Origin: Listeria welshimeri serovar 6b str. SLCC5334
Lineage (GTDB): Bacteria > Bacillota > Bacilli > Lactobacillales > Listeriaceae
Reading direction: 5' to 3'
NCBI RefSeq assembly: GCF_000060285.1
Contig: NC_008555.1
Coordinates: 806,001-870,000 of the forward strand
DNA length: 64,000 bases
Part shown: positions 1 through 9,781 of the stretch, piece by piece
Numbering within the stretch: position 1 is the stretch's first letter
Layout: each line of letters begins with the position of its first letter
Notes under the pieces: model-generated
Seen by the model: only the letters and a program-made list of their open reading frames with translations
Told to the model about the DNA's origin: nothing
Database searches by the model: none
Position numbers and translations under genes: made by a program

Positions 1-4
1 CTCC

Positions 5-1024
5 ATGAACTTTATAAAAGAGAGAAAACAACCAAAGCCAGTTGTTCCAAAAGAAGAAAAAGCAGCGAGTATCCGAACCGTTCGTCTAAGTGTTCTGATC
101 CTGACACTTTTTTTAGTGGTAAGTGGTCCAATTGCGTTGTTTCAGTCTTCCAAGATGCAAGGAAGGATAAAAAATGAACAAGCAGCATTATCACAAACCA
201 TTCAAGAAGAACTGTTGAAAAATACGAGTACGCCTGTTGCATCTGAATTATACAAGCAGTTCTTACATCCATTTATCACTACCTATATCTCAATTCCAGC
301 TGATCAAAAAGCATTTGAAGAAAGACTTAATACGTTGCAGGATACCTATTTTAACTTTGAGCAGGAAGAAGAGAAAAATACAGGGCTTGAGAGAAAATTA
401 CTTTCTACTGATTTTTATGATTTGGTAAGTGAGCAGGGACAAACGATCGCAAAATATAAGATTGCTTATGAAATTATAACACCTATCACAAAAGAACGAG
501 AAGTGAAGAAAAAAGAAGGAGACAAAGAAGTAACAATCAAAGAAAAATACATCGATTATGAGAAAAGTGAAGTAAAAATGTTACTCAATATTCCTTTTGT
601 TCAATTAGACAATCAATCGTTTAAAGTTACTGCGTATCCTTATTTTTCAATGGAGCCTGCTTTAACATCTGGAAAGGCACTTCAATCAACAATTGATCGA
701 TCTCAGTACCAACGACTAGAGAATAAAGAAGAAAAAGCAATTACCAGTTTTGTGCAAGCTTTTCTTGAAAAATATGTTTCAGATTCGATAGAAGACATGA
801 GCTTTTTGATGAAAGAGCCAGAGTTATTGACTGGTGATTATCAAGTTACAGATGTAGCGATTGAACCTTTAATAAAAGAGAAACAGATTGTCGTCTTTGT
901 TACGTTCAAACTAGTGGATGGACAGACCAAAAGTAGTCATATAGAAACGATGACATTAGGACTGAAACACCGAGACAACACGTATTTTATTGAAAAATTA
1001 CAGCACTATCTAGGAGGAATTTAA
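5..1024 (+). CDS. tcpC: TcpC/ConB-like conjugation channel protein
   Basis: A 339-aa bitopic membrane protein. A basic cytoplasmic N-terminus of about 25 residues is followed by one membrane segment (about residues 27-47) and a long extracytoplasmic part. This layout and the downstream genes match TcpC of Tn916/pCW3 and ConB of ICEBs1, a VirB8-like part of the mating channel. The sequence is Lys/Glu-rich between residues 160 and 190. The window begins four bases before the ATG, so the RBS and the upstream ICE genes (coupling protein, relaxase) cannot be seen. The next gene starts directly after the stop, so this is one operon. The family call rests on architecture and synteny. Confidence 0.82.
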   Translation: MNFIKERKQPKPVVPKEEKAASIRTVRLSVLILTLFLVVSGPIALFQSSKMQGRIKNEQAALSQTIQEELLKNTSTPVASELYKQFLHPFITTYISIPADQKAFEERLNTLQDTYFNFEQEEEKNTGLERKLLSTDFYDLVSEQGQTIAKYKIAYEIITPITKEREVKKKEGDKEVTIKEKYIDYEKSEVKMLLNIPFVQLDNQSFKVTAYPYFSMEPALTSGKALQSTIDRSQYQRLENKEEKAITSFVQAFLEKYVSDSIEDMSFLMKEPELLTGDYQVTDVAIEPLIKEKQIVVFVTFKLVDGQTKSSHIETMTLGLKHRDNTYFIEKLQHYLGGI

Positions 1025-1348
1025 ATGAATCAACTCTATTCTAAAAAGCAGCTTCTAACAATGAAACTCGCTGTTATTTGTAATGCGATTTTCTTATTCT
1101 TTTCAATCTCGCCCTTGGCTTATGCCGATGCGAACGCAAAAGAAGCCAGCAACTACATTTTAAATGATTGGATTGCCCCGATTTTCGGTGTCGTTGTTGT
1201 CTATTTAGTTATTAAAGAATTTATGAATTCAAAGTGGATACAAGGTTTTGCGATTCTGTTTTTTGGCGGCATTATTTATGCTGTGATTAAAGACCCTGCA
1301 AGCATTCTAAACTCATTGACTAATCTAAAAAGCTATTTTGGGTTATAG
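1025..1348 (+). CDS. Small ConC/TcpD-like membrane protein of the conjugation operon
   Basis: A 107-aa hydrophobic protein. It has a signal-like N-terminal segment (about residues 17-36, ending in SPLAYADA) and two further membrane segments (about 50-65 and 74-90). The ATG directly follows the previous stop codon, and an AGGAGG lies over the end of tcpC, so translation is probably coupled. ICEBs1 has a small membrane protein (ConC) at this operon position. The individual function is inferred from position only. Confidence 0.72.
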   Translation: MNQLYSKKQLLTMKLAVICNAIFLFFSISPLAYADANAKEASNYILNDWIAPIFGVVVVYLVIKEFMNSKWIQGFAILFFGGIIYAVIKDPASILNSLTNLKSYFGL

Positions 1349-1350
1349 CC

Positions 1351-2037
1351 ATGAACAGAGAAAAACAGATTTTAGATTATCGTGAGCCGTTTAATGCACC
1401 CTATATGATTCGAGAAATTGCGAAAAATGTCAATTTACCGTTTGTGGTCTATGCACAAGATTTTACTATCGCTACGGTGAGCTTTGCGCTGGTTTTCAGC
1501 TGCTTATTGTTTTTGTTTGGAATGAACCAATTAGTGATTATGATCTCTATTGCGATACCTTACGGATTGATTCAATTGTTTAATCGTGTGGAACCCGATG
1601 GAAAGCGAGCCGATATTTTCTTAAAAGATTACCTGAGCTACTTGGTGACGTATGTCATGAAGCATCAGGTGTTATACCATGAGCAGCTTCAAACAATGAA
1701 ACAAGAAAAAGTGATTTATGACTGCTGCACAGTGACGCTACTAATGATAAAGGAGGAAGAGATACCAATGAATACCATAACTGTAGATCAAGTGAAAAAA
1801 GAAATAAAAGAACTCATTGTTCCAGAACTCATCCATGAATTTGAGCCCATAAAGGCAAGAGAAGAAGGGTTCTATGGATTATTTGAAACAGATGATGAGG
1901 TATTACTTATGAAAAAGACCCTTCATCGCCAGTATACAGATGGATTGCTTCCACTGACGGAGGTGCTCAAGTTGAAAGACCAATACCAACCATTAATCAA
2001 GCAATCCTTACGCAAACGGATCACTCGATTATTATAA
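1351..2037 (+). CDS. TcpE/ConD-like conjugation membrane protein
   Basis: A 228-aa protein. About 35 soluble residues are followed by a hydrophobic hairpin (about residues 42-80) and a longer hydrophilic C-terminal part. This is the arrangement of TcpE/ConD (PrgI-like) proteins, which sit in the membrane beside the VirB4-type ATPase. It begins two bases after the previous stop and lies directly upstream of the ATPase gene, the conserved order in Tn916 and ICEBs1. The call comes from architecture and order; no catalytic motif is expected. Confidence 0.72.
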   Translation: MNREKQILDYREPFNAPYMIREIAKNVNLPFVVYAQDFTIATVSFALVFSCLLFLFGMNQLVIMISIAIPYGLIQLFNRVEPDGKRADIFLKDYLSYLVTYVMKHQVLYHEQLQTMKQEKVIYDCCTVTLLMIKEEEIPMNTITVDQVKKEIKELIVPELIHEFEPIKAREEGFYGLFETDDEVLLMKKTLHRQYTDGLLPLTEVLKLKDQYQPLIKQSLRKRITRLL

Positions 2038-2050
2038 AAGGAGGAAAAGC

Positions 2051-4573
2051 ATGAGATTAAAACAACCCTTTCATAAAGTGTATCGCAATGTGCTGATTAC
2101 GACAGAAAATGAGGTGTGGGCATATTTTACGTGTCCAAGCGAGTATGTCATTGGTCAGAACAAAGAAGTACAAGAAAAACATAAACGAAAATGGAATCAG
2201 TTTCTTCAAAGTTTACGGCGTTTTGAAGATTTTGAATTATTTCTTAATCCTCATTCGTATAATCTCAATGAACGATTATCTGCATTTTCTAAAAGTTTTG
2301 ATGAAGAAGCCCAAGATATGGGCGATGCCTTGATTAATCGTACCTTGTCTGAATTAGAAAGTCAGCTACGAGTGATTACAACAGAGAAATTTTACATTGG
2401 TGTGAAGCTGTCTAGTCTGTCTTCTGCGACTTCTCTTAAAGGAAAAGCAATGGAATTGGTAGATTATTATGCAGGTAAACTCTTAGCGATTACGCAGTAC
2501 CACATGACCGTTGACGAGGATTTTTTGGCACGTTATCGCATCATTGAAGCAGAAGTTTTTCAATTAGTCGGGGCGATCAATGGTCGAAGATTAACTGAAA
2601 AAGAAGTGTTACAAGTCTGTCGTTATCCCTATGTTCGTGGGATGGCAACCTCTTTCGATAGTGATTTTATTGAAAAAGAAGGATACTCCCTAACGGATAC
2701 GATTCTTGATCCTACAGAGGAACAAGGCTTGTTAAAACTACGAAGTTTAGAAGGAACCAATTATATTGCGCTATTGCCAATTCATAAATTTGCGCCGAAT
2801 TTGGCCTTTAATCATGTGGCAGAGCTAGTTCAAAGCCTGCCTTTTCCAGTAGAGTTTCGGTTGAAGGCACATTTTGAGCCCTTGAAAGGAGGTAAAGGAT
2901 TAAAAGGAAAATCTTCTAGAGCATCCAAGCGCTTAAAGAATAGTGCCAAAGAAACCCTATCCATGGGTGATGCTGAAATGAAATCCAGTCGGTTTAATCG
3001 GTATGCCTTGACAGATTTAAATAATAAAATTGATTTACGAGTTCCAGTCATTAAATGGTTGGGGCTTTTTGGTGTCTTTGGACAAACGCCAGAAGAGTGT
3101 CGTAGCCGAATTCGTACAGTACTCTCTTTGTGTCAGTCTCGTAATGTGGATGTTGTCAAAGGATTAGCAGATCAAGTTTTTCTATTTCACCAATTCTTGT
3201 CTGGAAATAAATTAGGACCCGAAAAGAATTGGATTCATTACACCACTGTAGAAGGTATCAGCGAATTGATGCTAGGGGTAGAAAATAGAATTGGAGATAA
3301 TGTAGGTATTCCCATTGGTATGGTATCAGAATTAAAAAATACACGGAATTTAACGCCTAAAGAAATTGCGAAAACCAGTCGTAAGCCAGTATTTTTTAAT
3401 CCGTCTATTGGGAATCAAAGTGATATCGCTGATAAGAAAGCAAATAGTCCGCACATTGCCATTACAGGACCTACAGGAAATGGAAAGTCCTATTTGGCTA
3501 AATTTGTGTTCTTTCTCTCTGTACTGATGAAAGGAAAAGGGCTCTATGTTGACCCAAAATCCGAATTCTTTGATTGGATCATGGAAGTGATCAATGACCC
3601 AGTGTATCAGAAAAAGTATCCTGAAACGTGTACCTTTGTTCAGCAGCACTTTCACCAAGTTAGACTTGATCCAGACAAAAAGAGTAATAAAGGCGTTCTT
3701 GATCCTATTTGTTTTATTCCAAACCGAGTTGCGGCAAAAGATATGGCACAAGATTTATTTGAAGAATTGTATAACTTTACGAGTGCGAGAGAGAAGAAAT
3801 CTCGTCTAGCCATGTTAGAAGGTATCGAAGTAGTCTTGAAGAAACGAGATTATGGAGAACGAGTTGGTCTTCTTCATGTGGTTGATTACATGTTAGAAAA
3901 TGATAATGAGGAAGTCCGAGATACTGCTAATTTGATCAAAAAATCTGTTCAAGGGTCTATTTTAGAATTGGCATTTAGTTATGGCGAAAATGAGGGATTG
4001 AACCTGCATAACAAAGTGACTGTACTTGAAGTGTTAGGGCTAGAAATGCCTAGAGCAGAAACCTTAAGTAATGATTATAGTGCCACCCAAAGAAAATCCA
4101 TTATGTTAATGATGTGTATTGGAAAGTTCTGTGAGTTGTTTGGTTTGCGAGATCGAGAAGAAAGCACCGTGGTACTTTTTGACGAGAGCTGGATTTTTAA
4201 CACGTCAAAAAATGGGCGAGCGATTATTAAATCCATGCGCCGAGTTGGTCGAAGTTTTAACAATACCTTAATTATTGTGACACAATCTGTAAAAGACACC
4301 GCAGAAGAAGATGACACAGGGAATTTTGGACGTATTTTTGCCTATGATGATAAGGATGAACGAGAAGAGATTCTTCGTCATTTAGGCTTAGAAGTGAGTG
4401 AGGAAAACATTGAGTGGTTAAAAAATTTACCTAAGTACCATTGTCTTTATTTAGATTTAAGAGGGCGTGTTGGAAAAATGTTAGTCTATTGTCCTTATGA
4501 AGAATTGCATCAAATGTTGCAAACCGTGAAGAAAAATGCAAGTGCAGACGTGGAAACTGCCTTTAGTGCATAG
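2051..4573 (+). CDS. VirB4-type conjugation ATPase (TcpF/ConE family)
   Basis: An 840-aa cytoplasmic ATPase that powers the mating channel. The Walker A motif GPTGNGKS lies near residues 474-481 and the Walker B LFDES near 707. The large N-terminal domain and HerA/FtsK-like C-terminal ATPase core match Orf16 of Tn916 and ConE of ICEBs1 in length. The RBS AAAGGAGG ends a few bases before the ATG. No frameshift or stop is seen, so the conjugation module looks intact here. Confidence 0.93.
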   Translation: MRLKQPFHKVYRNVLITTENEVWAYFTCPSEYVIGQNKEVQEKHKRKWNQFLQSLRRFEDFELFLNPHSYNLNERLSAFSKSFDEEAQDMGDALINRTLSELESQLRVITTEKFYIGVKLSSLSSATSLKGKAMELVDYYAGKLLAITQYHMTVDEDFLARYRIIEAEVFQLVGAINGRRLTEKEVLQVCRYPYVRGMATSFDSDFIEKEGYSLTDTILDPTEEQGLLKLRSLEGTNYIALLPIHKFAPNLAFNHVAELVQSLPFPVEFRLKAHFEPLKGGKGLKGKSSRASKRLKNSAKETLSMGDAEMKSSRFNRYALTDLNNKIDLRVPVIKWLGLFGVFGQTPEECRSRIRTVLSLCQSRNVDVVKGLADQVFLFHQFLSGNKLGPEKNWIHYTTVEGISELMLGVENRIGDNVGIPIGMVSELKNTRNLTPKEIAKTSRKPVFFNPSIGNQSDIADKKANSPHIAITGPTGNGKSYLAKFVFFLSVLMKGKGLYVDPKSEFFDWIMEVINDPVYQKKYPETCTFVQQHFHQVRLDPDKKSNKGVLDPICFIPNRVAAKDMAQDLFEELYNFTSAREKKSRLAMLEGIEVVLKKRDYGERVGLLHVVDYMLENDNEEVRDTANLIKKSVQGSILELAFSYGENEGLNLHNKVTVLEVLGLEMPRAETLSNDYSATQRKSIMLMMCIGKFCELFGLRDREESTVVLFDESWIFNTSKNGRAIIKSMRRVGRSFNNTLIIVTQSVKDTAEEDDTGNFGRIFAYDDKDEREEILRHLGLEVSEENIEWLKNLPKYHCLYLDLRGRVGKMLVYCPYEELHQMLQTVKKNASADVETAFSA

Positions 4574-4588
4574 AAGGGAGTGAGCTTA

Positions 4589-6367
4589 TTGTTAAAAGAT
4601 GTCTTCGATATTGATTCTTTCCAGTCTTTCTTTGAAAAGGGTGGTTGGTTTAGTATCAATGAGAATTTACAAAGTGTTCTAAACGCCTTAATTAACCTTG
4701 CTTTTGGACTGATTAAGTACATGGTTCTTGCGCTTGATTATGTCATTGAACAATTGTTTAATTTAAATCTTTTGGATGGGATATTGCCTGATTTATTTTC
4801 TACAGCTGGTTCTATCTATAACCAATTATTTAACGTATTGGGTATCTTACTTTTCACCTTTGTCATTGTCATTTCTGTCAAAGACTTCTTTGAAAAAGGT
4901 ATTAGTAAAGCTCTAATTCGATTTGGTATTTTTACATTGATTTATGCAGGCAGTATGGCATTCTTTTCAGACGGAGCAGCCAAAGTGCAAGAGGTCAATA
5001 CGATTTCTCAGAACGTTCAAGGGCAACTAGTCGATTTAACGAGCAGTAGCTTAAATAGTAGCAATCAATCTACAACGGAAAAGTTGATTGGTAGTGAGCA
5101 GCAGCTAGATGGCACGAGTAATATTCGTAATCTGATTTTTGATGAATTTATTATTAAACCTTATGCACTACTTAATTTCGGAAAAACAGACATTACAAAA
5201 GAACAATTTGAGCTGTATTTAGTTAAGAACGGAGAAACCTTTGATAAAGAAAAGACGAAAGAAATTGAGAAAAAAATTAAGCAAGACTCTGAAAAAAATT
5301 CTTATCTGACTTCAGATCGCATGACGGAAAAAGTCGCTGTATTATTGAATACCTTTGTGATGTTATTTGTGATAGGAATTGCGGTGTTACTAATAGGTGT
5401 CGCCAATATTTTGATTCAACTATTGATTTACGGAATCATTTTTCTCTTTCCATCCCTGCTCTTTTTGGCACTGATTCCCAATATGCATCATTTGATAAAA
5501 AATGGCTTTATGATGCTAGGGACATTGTTTGCCTCTAAGGTGGGAATAGGGTTTTGTTTTGGCTTACTTTTTTCTATTATTAATCTTTTGGATTCTTTCT
5601 TTGTCGTCACCAATATTGTTACCATGTTAGTGGGACTATTTGTCAAAGTGTTATTAGGGCTATTTATTTGGAAGAATAAAGGTCAGATTGTTCGTTCATT
5701 AACGAAAGGGAAAACAGAACTGCGAGATTTTAAGTTCCCTAAAAGAGCTGCCAATAATCGGCAACAAGAGATAGAACAACGAGAAGATCAACAGAACCGA
5801 TTGGCTGAGCAAACATATAAGACACAAACCGCAGAAAATGATTATCTTCGTTCAGGCGTAGAGTTGGATCGTGCTTACCGACAGAATGATTTCCAAGATA
5901 ACTTATTGGTTCAAGCTGGAAATGAAGCCAATTCTCCTGAATCAACTTCATTCGATGCAGGCGATACAGAATCAGTAAATCCTGAGGTTGAGTCAATCAA
6001 GAGTAAAGATTCAAATAGCTCTGACGAAAAAGAAGAAAGATTATCTGATAGTGAGCCTGATATAGAACCAGTGGTGGGAACATCAACAGTGGATCAAGAA
6101 ACGTCTTTACCATTGGAAGAAATGGATGATGGACTTATTTACCAACAACCTAGTTATGAGGAATTTGAGCAACGTCAGATAGACCAAATTGAAGAAAATG
6201 AGGCTAATCGAACTGAATCACCTCGTGTTACTCATGAATCGCAGGATCAACCAGTACCTGTAGAACTAGTAGAAGCTAAGCAATTAGCAAAAGAAATGGG
6301 AGAGCTTAGAAAAGAAATCTACGAGGAAGTAGAAATCAGTGAGGAGTCAGCCTATGAAGATCTCTAA
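4589..6367 (+). CDS. VirB6-like polytopic channel protein (ConG/Orf15 family)
   Basis: About 592 aa. Several membrane segments lie between residues 30 and 375, and a hydrophilic Glu/Gln/Ser-rich tail covers the last 200 residues. This is the pattern of ConG of ICEBs1 and Orf15 of Tn916, the integral membrane core of the mating channel. I chose TTG at 4589 because the RBS GAAGGGAG ends at 4580; a GTG at 4580, in the same frame, would abut the RBS. The 3' end overlaps the next gene by 14 bases. Confidence 0.83.
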   Translation: MLKDVFDIDSFQSFFEKGGWFSINENLQSVLNALINLAFGLIKYMVLALDYVIEQLFNLNLLDGILPDLFSTAGSIYNQLFNVLGILLFTFVIVISVKDFFEKGISKALIRFGIFTLIYAGSMAFFSDGAAKVQEVNTISQNVQGQLVDLTSSSLNSSNQSTTEKLIGSEQQLDGTSNIRNLIFDEFIIKPYALLNFGKTDITKEQFELYLVKNGETFDKEKTKEIEKKIKQDSEKNSYLTSDRMTEKVAVLLNTFVMLFVIGIAVLLIGVANILIQLLIYGIIFLFPSLLFLALIPNMHHLIKNGFMMLGTLFASKVGIGFCFGLLFSIINLLDSFFVVTNIVTMLVGLFVKVLLGLFIWKNKGQIVRSLTKGKTELRDFKFPKRAANNRQQEIEQREDQQNRLAEQTYKTQTAENDYLRSGVELDRAYRQNDFQDNLLVQAGNEANSPESTSFDAGDTESVNPEVESIKSKDSNSSDEKEERLSDSEPDIEPVVGTSTVDQETSLPLEEMDDGLIYQQPSYEEFEQRQIDQIEENEANRTESPRVTHESQDQPVPVELVEAKQLAKEMGELRKEIYEEVEISEESAYEDL

Positions 6368-7382
6368 GCGTTTGGCGTTTTTTCTCGTTAGCTTCTTTTT
6401 TATCTTTATTTTATTGATTGGAGGAACAAGTTCATCGACTAGTGTTACTGATACAGAAGAGGGACAAAATCTTCCAGAAGCGGTGCTTCGATGGAAAGAA
6501 AAAGTAACTAAAGAAGCGGTTAAAAATGAAATATCAGAAGCCGTTCCCTATCTATTAGGAATTATTATGGTGGAGACGGGAGGGAATTCTGAAAAGTATC
6601 CCGATATTATGCAGTGTAGTGAAAGCCAAGGGAGACAACCAAATTCCATAACAACCCCCGATGAATCAATAGAAGTTGGGGTTAAATACTTTGCGGATAT
6701 GTGGAAAGGGCATCGAGAGTATGAGATTTTAAACATTGTACAGGCGTACAATTTCGGAGGTGACTTTTTGAGTCACTCTGGCAAAAGTTATTCATTAGAG
6801 AGTGCCATCCAGTTTTCCAAGAACCAAGCAAATGGACAGAAAGTTACCTACACAAATCCAGTGGCAGTTAGATTAGGTTATGATTATCGCTATGCATATG
6901 GCAACATGTTTTACAGCCAAATTGTGAAGCAATATATATCTTCTGATTCTAGTAATACCGGCACTGGTAGAAATTCTGAGATTGCTAAAATTGCATCAGA
7001 TGAACTAGCAGAAGGCATTCATGAAGGAGGAGAAAAATACTGGCGTTGGTATGGTTTTAATAGTCGTGTAGAATGGTGCGCCACTTTTGTTTCTTATGTG
7101 GCTGAAAAAGCAAATGTGAAAATGGACCGATTTGCCTATTGTCCAACAGGAATAAATAATTTTAAAGCGAATAATCAATGGCAGAATGGCGGAGTAGAGC
7201 CAAGGAGTGGAGCAATTATTTTCTTTGATTGGGATGGTGATGGCATTAGTGATCATGTGGGAATTGTAGAGAAATTTGAAAATAATACAGTTCACACGAT
7301 TGAAGGGAACTCTGGAGATAGGATTGCTAAACGGACTTATGAAAAGAGTAGTCCGTTTATACTAGGATATGGGATGCCTTAA
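6354..7382 (+). CDS. CwlT-like bifunctional peptidoglycan hydrolase of the ICE
   Basis: A 342-aa exported cell-wall hydrolase that opens the wall for the mating channel. An N-terminal membrane anchor (about residues 7-24) is followed by a lysozyme-like domain with the probable catalytic Glu in MVETGG (about residue 74), then a C-terminal CHAP/NlpC-P60 domain with Cys in EWCATF and His in DHVGIV. CwlT of ICEBs1 and Orf14 of Tn916 share this pairing of domains. The ATG at 6354 has GAGGAG 8 bases upstream and is better than the in-frame GTG at 6339. It is the last gene of the channel operon. Confidence 0.9.
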   Translation: MKISKRLAFFLVSFFFIFILLIGGTSSSTSVTDTEEGQNLPEAVLRWKEKVTKEAVKNEISEAVPYLLGIIMVETGGNSEKYPDIMQCSESQGRQPNSITTPDESIEVGVKYFADMWKGHREYEILNIVQAYNFGGDFLSHSGKSYSLESAIQFSKNQANGQKVTYTNPVAVRLGYDYRYAYGNMFYSQIVKQYISSDSSNTGTGRNSEIAKIASDELAEGIHEGGEKYWRWYGFNSRVEWCATFVSYVAEKANVKMDRFAYCPTGINNFKANNQWQNGGVEPRSGAIIFFDWDGDGISDHVGIVEKFENNTVHTIEGNSGDRIAKRTYEKSSPFILGYGMP

Positions 7383-7403
7383 ATCCAAGTAATTTACTAA
7401 ATG

Positions 7404-7443
7404 AACAATATTCAGCTGTAAAAATCAAGCCGAATATTGTTTT
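7404..7443 (+). terminator. Terminator of the conjugation operon
   Basis: An inverted repeat (ACAATATTC ... GAATATTGT) with a run of Ts lies 22 bases after the cwlT-like stop. It separates the conjugation operon from the opposite-strand recombinase gene. Confidence 0.7.
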
Positions 7444-7470
7444 GTGGAGTTCTTAAATGATTAATTAGAT

Positions 7471-8037
7471 TCAGTCCTTTATTTGAAGGATTTTTTGTTC
7501 TTTGAGATGCTTATAAATAGTTGGACGAGAAAGATTCATTAATTTAGCAATATCTGTAACCGTTCTATTATCAGTAGTATAAAGTGTTACGATTTTTTTA
7601 ATGTCTATTTGCTTTTGAGGTCTTCCTAACTTAACTCCGTTTTCTTTTGCTGTATCAAGACCAGATAGGACTCTTTCTCGAATAAGATCAGCTTCCATTT
7701 CAGCAAAAGCACTCATGATAGTAAAGAAAAACTTACCCATCGAGGTACTGGTGTCAATATTGTTTTGAATACTAATAAAATTTACGTTCTTTTCATTGAA
7801 TTCTTCCATAAGTTGTAATAAATGCTTTGTCCCTCGTGAAAGTCTGTCTAATTTATAGATAACAAACGTGTCTCCAGCTTTTAATTTTTTCAAAGCTTTT
7901 TTTAATTCTGGTCGGTCGGTTTTTCTACCACTCGTACACTCAGTAAAAATAGTATCGCAACCGAATTTCTGTAATGAATTTATTTGAGAATCAAATTTTT
8001 GATGTTGTGTACTGATACGTGCATATCCAATGATCAT
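7471..8037 (-). CDS. Serine recombinase of the resolvase/invertase family
   Basis: A 188-aa small serine recombinase. The N-terminal catalytic domain starts MIIGYARIS, with Ser9 the expected nucleophile, and has YKLDRLSRG. A C-terminal helix-turn-helix (RTVTDIAKLMNLSRPTIYKH) binds DNA. Length and layout match Tn3-type resolvases and Pin/Hin invertases; sequence alone does not separate these. Its ATG overlaps the TGA of the upstream regulator (ATGA), so the two are translationally coupled. The reading frame is open for another 75 bases upstream, but that part lacks the family signature. It may resolve multimers or switch a nearby surface-protein gene. Confidence 0.9.
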   Translation of the reverse strand: MIIGYARISTQHQKFDSQINSLQKFGCDTIFTECTSGRKTDRPELKKALKKLKAGDTFVIYKLDRLSRGTKHLLQLMEEFNEKNVNFISIQNNIDTSTSMGKFFFTIMSAFAEMEADLIRERVLSGLDTAKENGVKLGRPQKQIDIKKIVTLYTTDNRTVTDIAKLMNLSRPTIYKHLKEQKILQIKD

Positions 8038-9518
8038 AGGTGAATTCGTTCCTTCTGCGTGTTTTGTTTGTCTAAATAAGTATTTTGAATTAGGAAAAGT
8101 AATTCTTTCCATCTGTTCTCGTTATCTATTGAATCAAGATAAAAAATTTTTTTGTTTGATGCGGTTCGTTCTAATGTATCAGTGATGACAACATCTGATA
8201 AAGAATAATTATCTGTAATCATTATTTGTTCTGAATTAAATAAATTACTAAGTCGATTTTCAATAAAAAAACTTGCAGTAAAGTCTTTTGATATTTGTAA
8301 ATAGATCATTACTTCTGATGTCATTTCAGAGGTGTAAAGAGTATATAGAAGATTTGATAAAAATTTTTTGTGATTTTCAGTGATTGTAAGACTTGCTAGA
8401 ATAGCTTTAATAGTCGACATGTAATCATTTTGAACATGGGAATGATACGATAACGGTGGAATGAATAAACTCGTAAAGGAGTCTAATGTATCACCAACTA
8501 AAAAATAAAAAGTATTGAACAAAGTTATATAGTAGTGAAACAAACAGTAATCATCTTCAGAAGTCTGATCCTTTACTAGAACGGAGCTTGTCTTGAGAAT
8601 ATCTATGGACAAAATACAATAGGGATGGTTTTCTTTCGCGAATATTCTACCTAAATTGATCTTGTCTGTTTTTGGAATGATATCCGATATGAAAATACGT
8701 GACAAAAAATTGAAATAGTCAATTTCAGTGTTTTTGACTTTTTTTTCAAGAAACCCCAACCTATCTTGTTGAAAAATTAGTGCTATATCAAGATTTTCTT
8801 TTACCATTTTAAAAAGCGCTTGGATGAGTTTGTTTGTAGGTTGAACTACGTAATTCTGATTTTGAACTCTGGTTTGAAGGATAGCATATAAAATATATAA
8901 CGATCTATTTTTTGTGTTTGATCGTTTGTGCGAATCAATCAATATTTCCTCTGGAACATTTTCACGAATACTTTCGAGGCTTATATTATTGAATGGCCAT
9001 TCTATATCTTGAAACGAGTCCTGTAAGAACAAATAAGAAAATAGCCGAATGTTCATTTCGTTTCCAGTAAGGGAATATTGTCCCTTTACAACAGAAATTG
9101 TGAAATTAAAAGTTGTAAAAAATTTATTTAGAGTGTGTGTTAACTTATTTAGATAGCTGATAGAAATGAAAAGCTCCTCAGTAACTTCCGTTTGATCAAG
9201 TGAGGTTCTAGTAAGTAATAAAATTGAGTAGTTAAATAAAGTGTTCTTTTTTAATAATTGCAGTTTTAAATTATACGCAGAGTCTAGAGCTGTTAATTCA
9301 AAGGTGGATTGAATTTGAACACTACCAGATTTATTTATTACGATAAAATTTTTGATTTTTTGATGTTCCTCAAAATGAGTGTTAATAGTTGAGATTGTTT
9401 CTCTAACCGTCCTTTTTGTCAATTCCAACTCGTGTGAAATTTCAATAGTCGTTGTTTGTTCTTTATTTATGATGAAAAATAGAACGGACAATTCTTTTCT
9501 TAGATAGTCAGGTATCAT
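8034..9518 (-). CDS. Mga-like transcriptional regulator
   Basis: A 494-aa cytoplasmic protein with an N-terminal winged helix-turn-helix (about residues 18-60, including SHELELTKRTVRETISTI) and a long helical body. This is the layout of Mga/AtxA-type regulators, several of which control surface-protein genes in Gram-positive cocci. It is divergent from the adhesin gene at 9782, sharing a 263-bp intergenic region, and ends in an ATGA overlap with the recombinase. Control of the adhesin and WxL cargo is inferred from position. No clear PTS regulation domain was recognised. Confidence 0.75.
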   Translation of the reverse strand: MIPDYLRKELSVLFFIINKEQTTTIEISHELELTKRTVRETISTINTHFEEHQKIKNFIVINKSGSVQIQSTFELTALDSAYNLKLQLLKKNTLFNYSILLLTRTSLDQTEVTEELFISISYLNKLTHTLNKFFTTFNFTISVVKGQYSLTGNEMNIRLFSYLFLQDSFQDIEWPFNNISLESIRENVPEEILIDSHKRSNTKNRSLYILYAILQTRVQNQNYVVQPTNKLIQALFKMVKENLDIALIFQQDRLGFLEKKVKNTEIDYFNFLSRIFISDIIPKTDKINLGRIFAKENHPYCILSIDILKTSSVLVKDQTSEDDYCLFHYYITLFNTFYFLVGDTLDSFTSLFIPPLSYHSHVQNDYMSTIKAILASLTITENHKKFLSNLLYTLYTSEMTSEVMIYLQISKDFTASFFIENRLSNLFNSEQIMITDNYSLSDVVITDTLERTASNKKIFYLDSIDNENRWKELLFLIQNTYLDKQNTQKERIHL

Positions 9519-9674
9519 TTCACTCTCTCCGTTTCTTTATACAATTTATGTAGTTTATTCAACGATAATTGTGGATAGAAAAAGCATTATTATTATGTTA
9601 TCATACCATGGTTAAGATAGATGTGTAAAATAAACAAATGATAATTTTACAAACAAATAATCCTAAACTTTTAC

Positions 9675-9712
9675 TAGTCTGCATAGGCGGAACTAGTTAT
9701 TTTTTTCGAAAT
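9675..9712 (+). terminator. Terminator-like hairpin in the leader of the adhesin gene
   Basis: A stem made of TACTAGT-CTGC and GCGG-A-ACTAGTTA (one wobble pair, one bulge) is followed by seven Ts. It lies about 70 bases upstream of the adhesin start, between two divergent genes where no terminator is needed. It could be an attenuator in the 5' leader. This is a hand fold only. Confidence 0.4.
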
Positions 9713-9781
9713 AAAAAATACATTTGTTAAATTTACGATTTTTAAGCGTGAAACTATTAATAAATTTAGGGAGAGAAAAAA

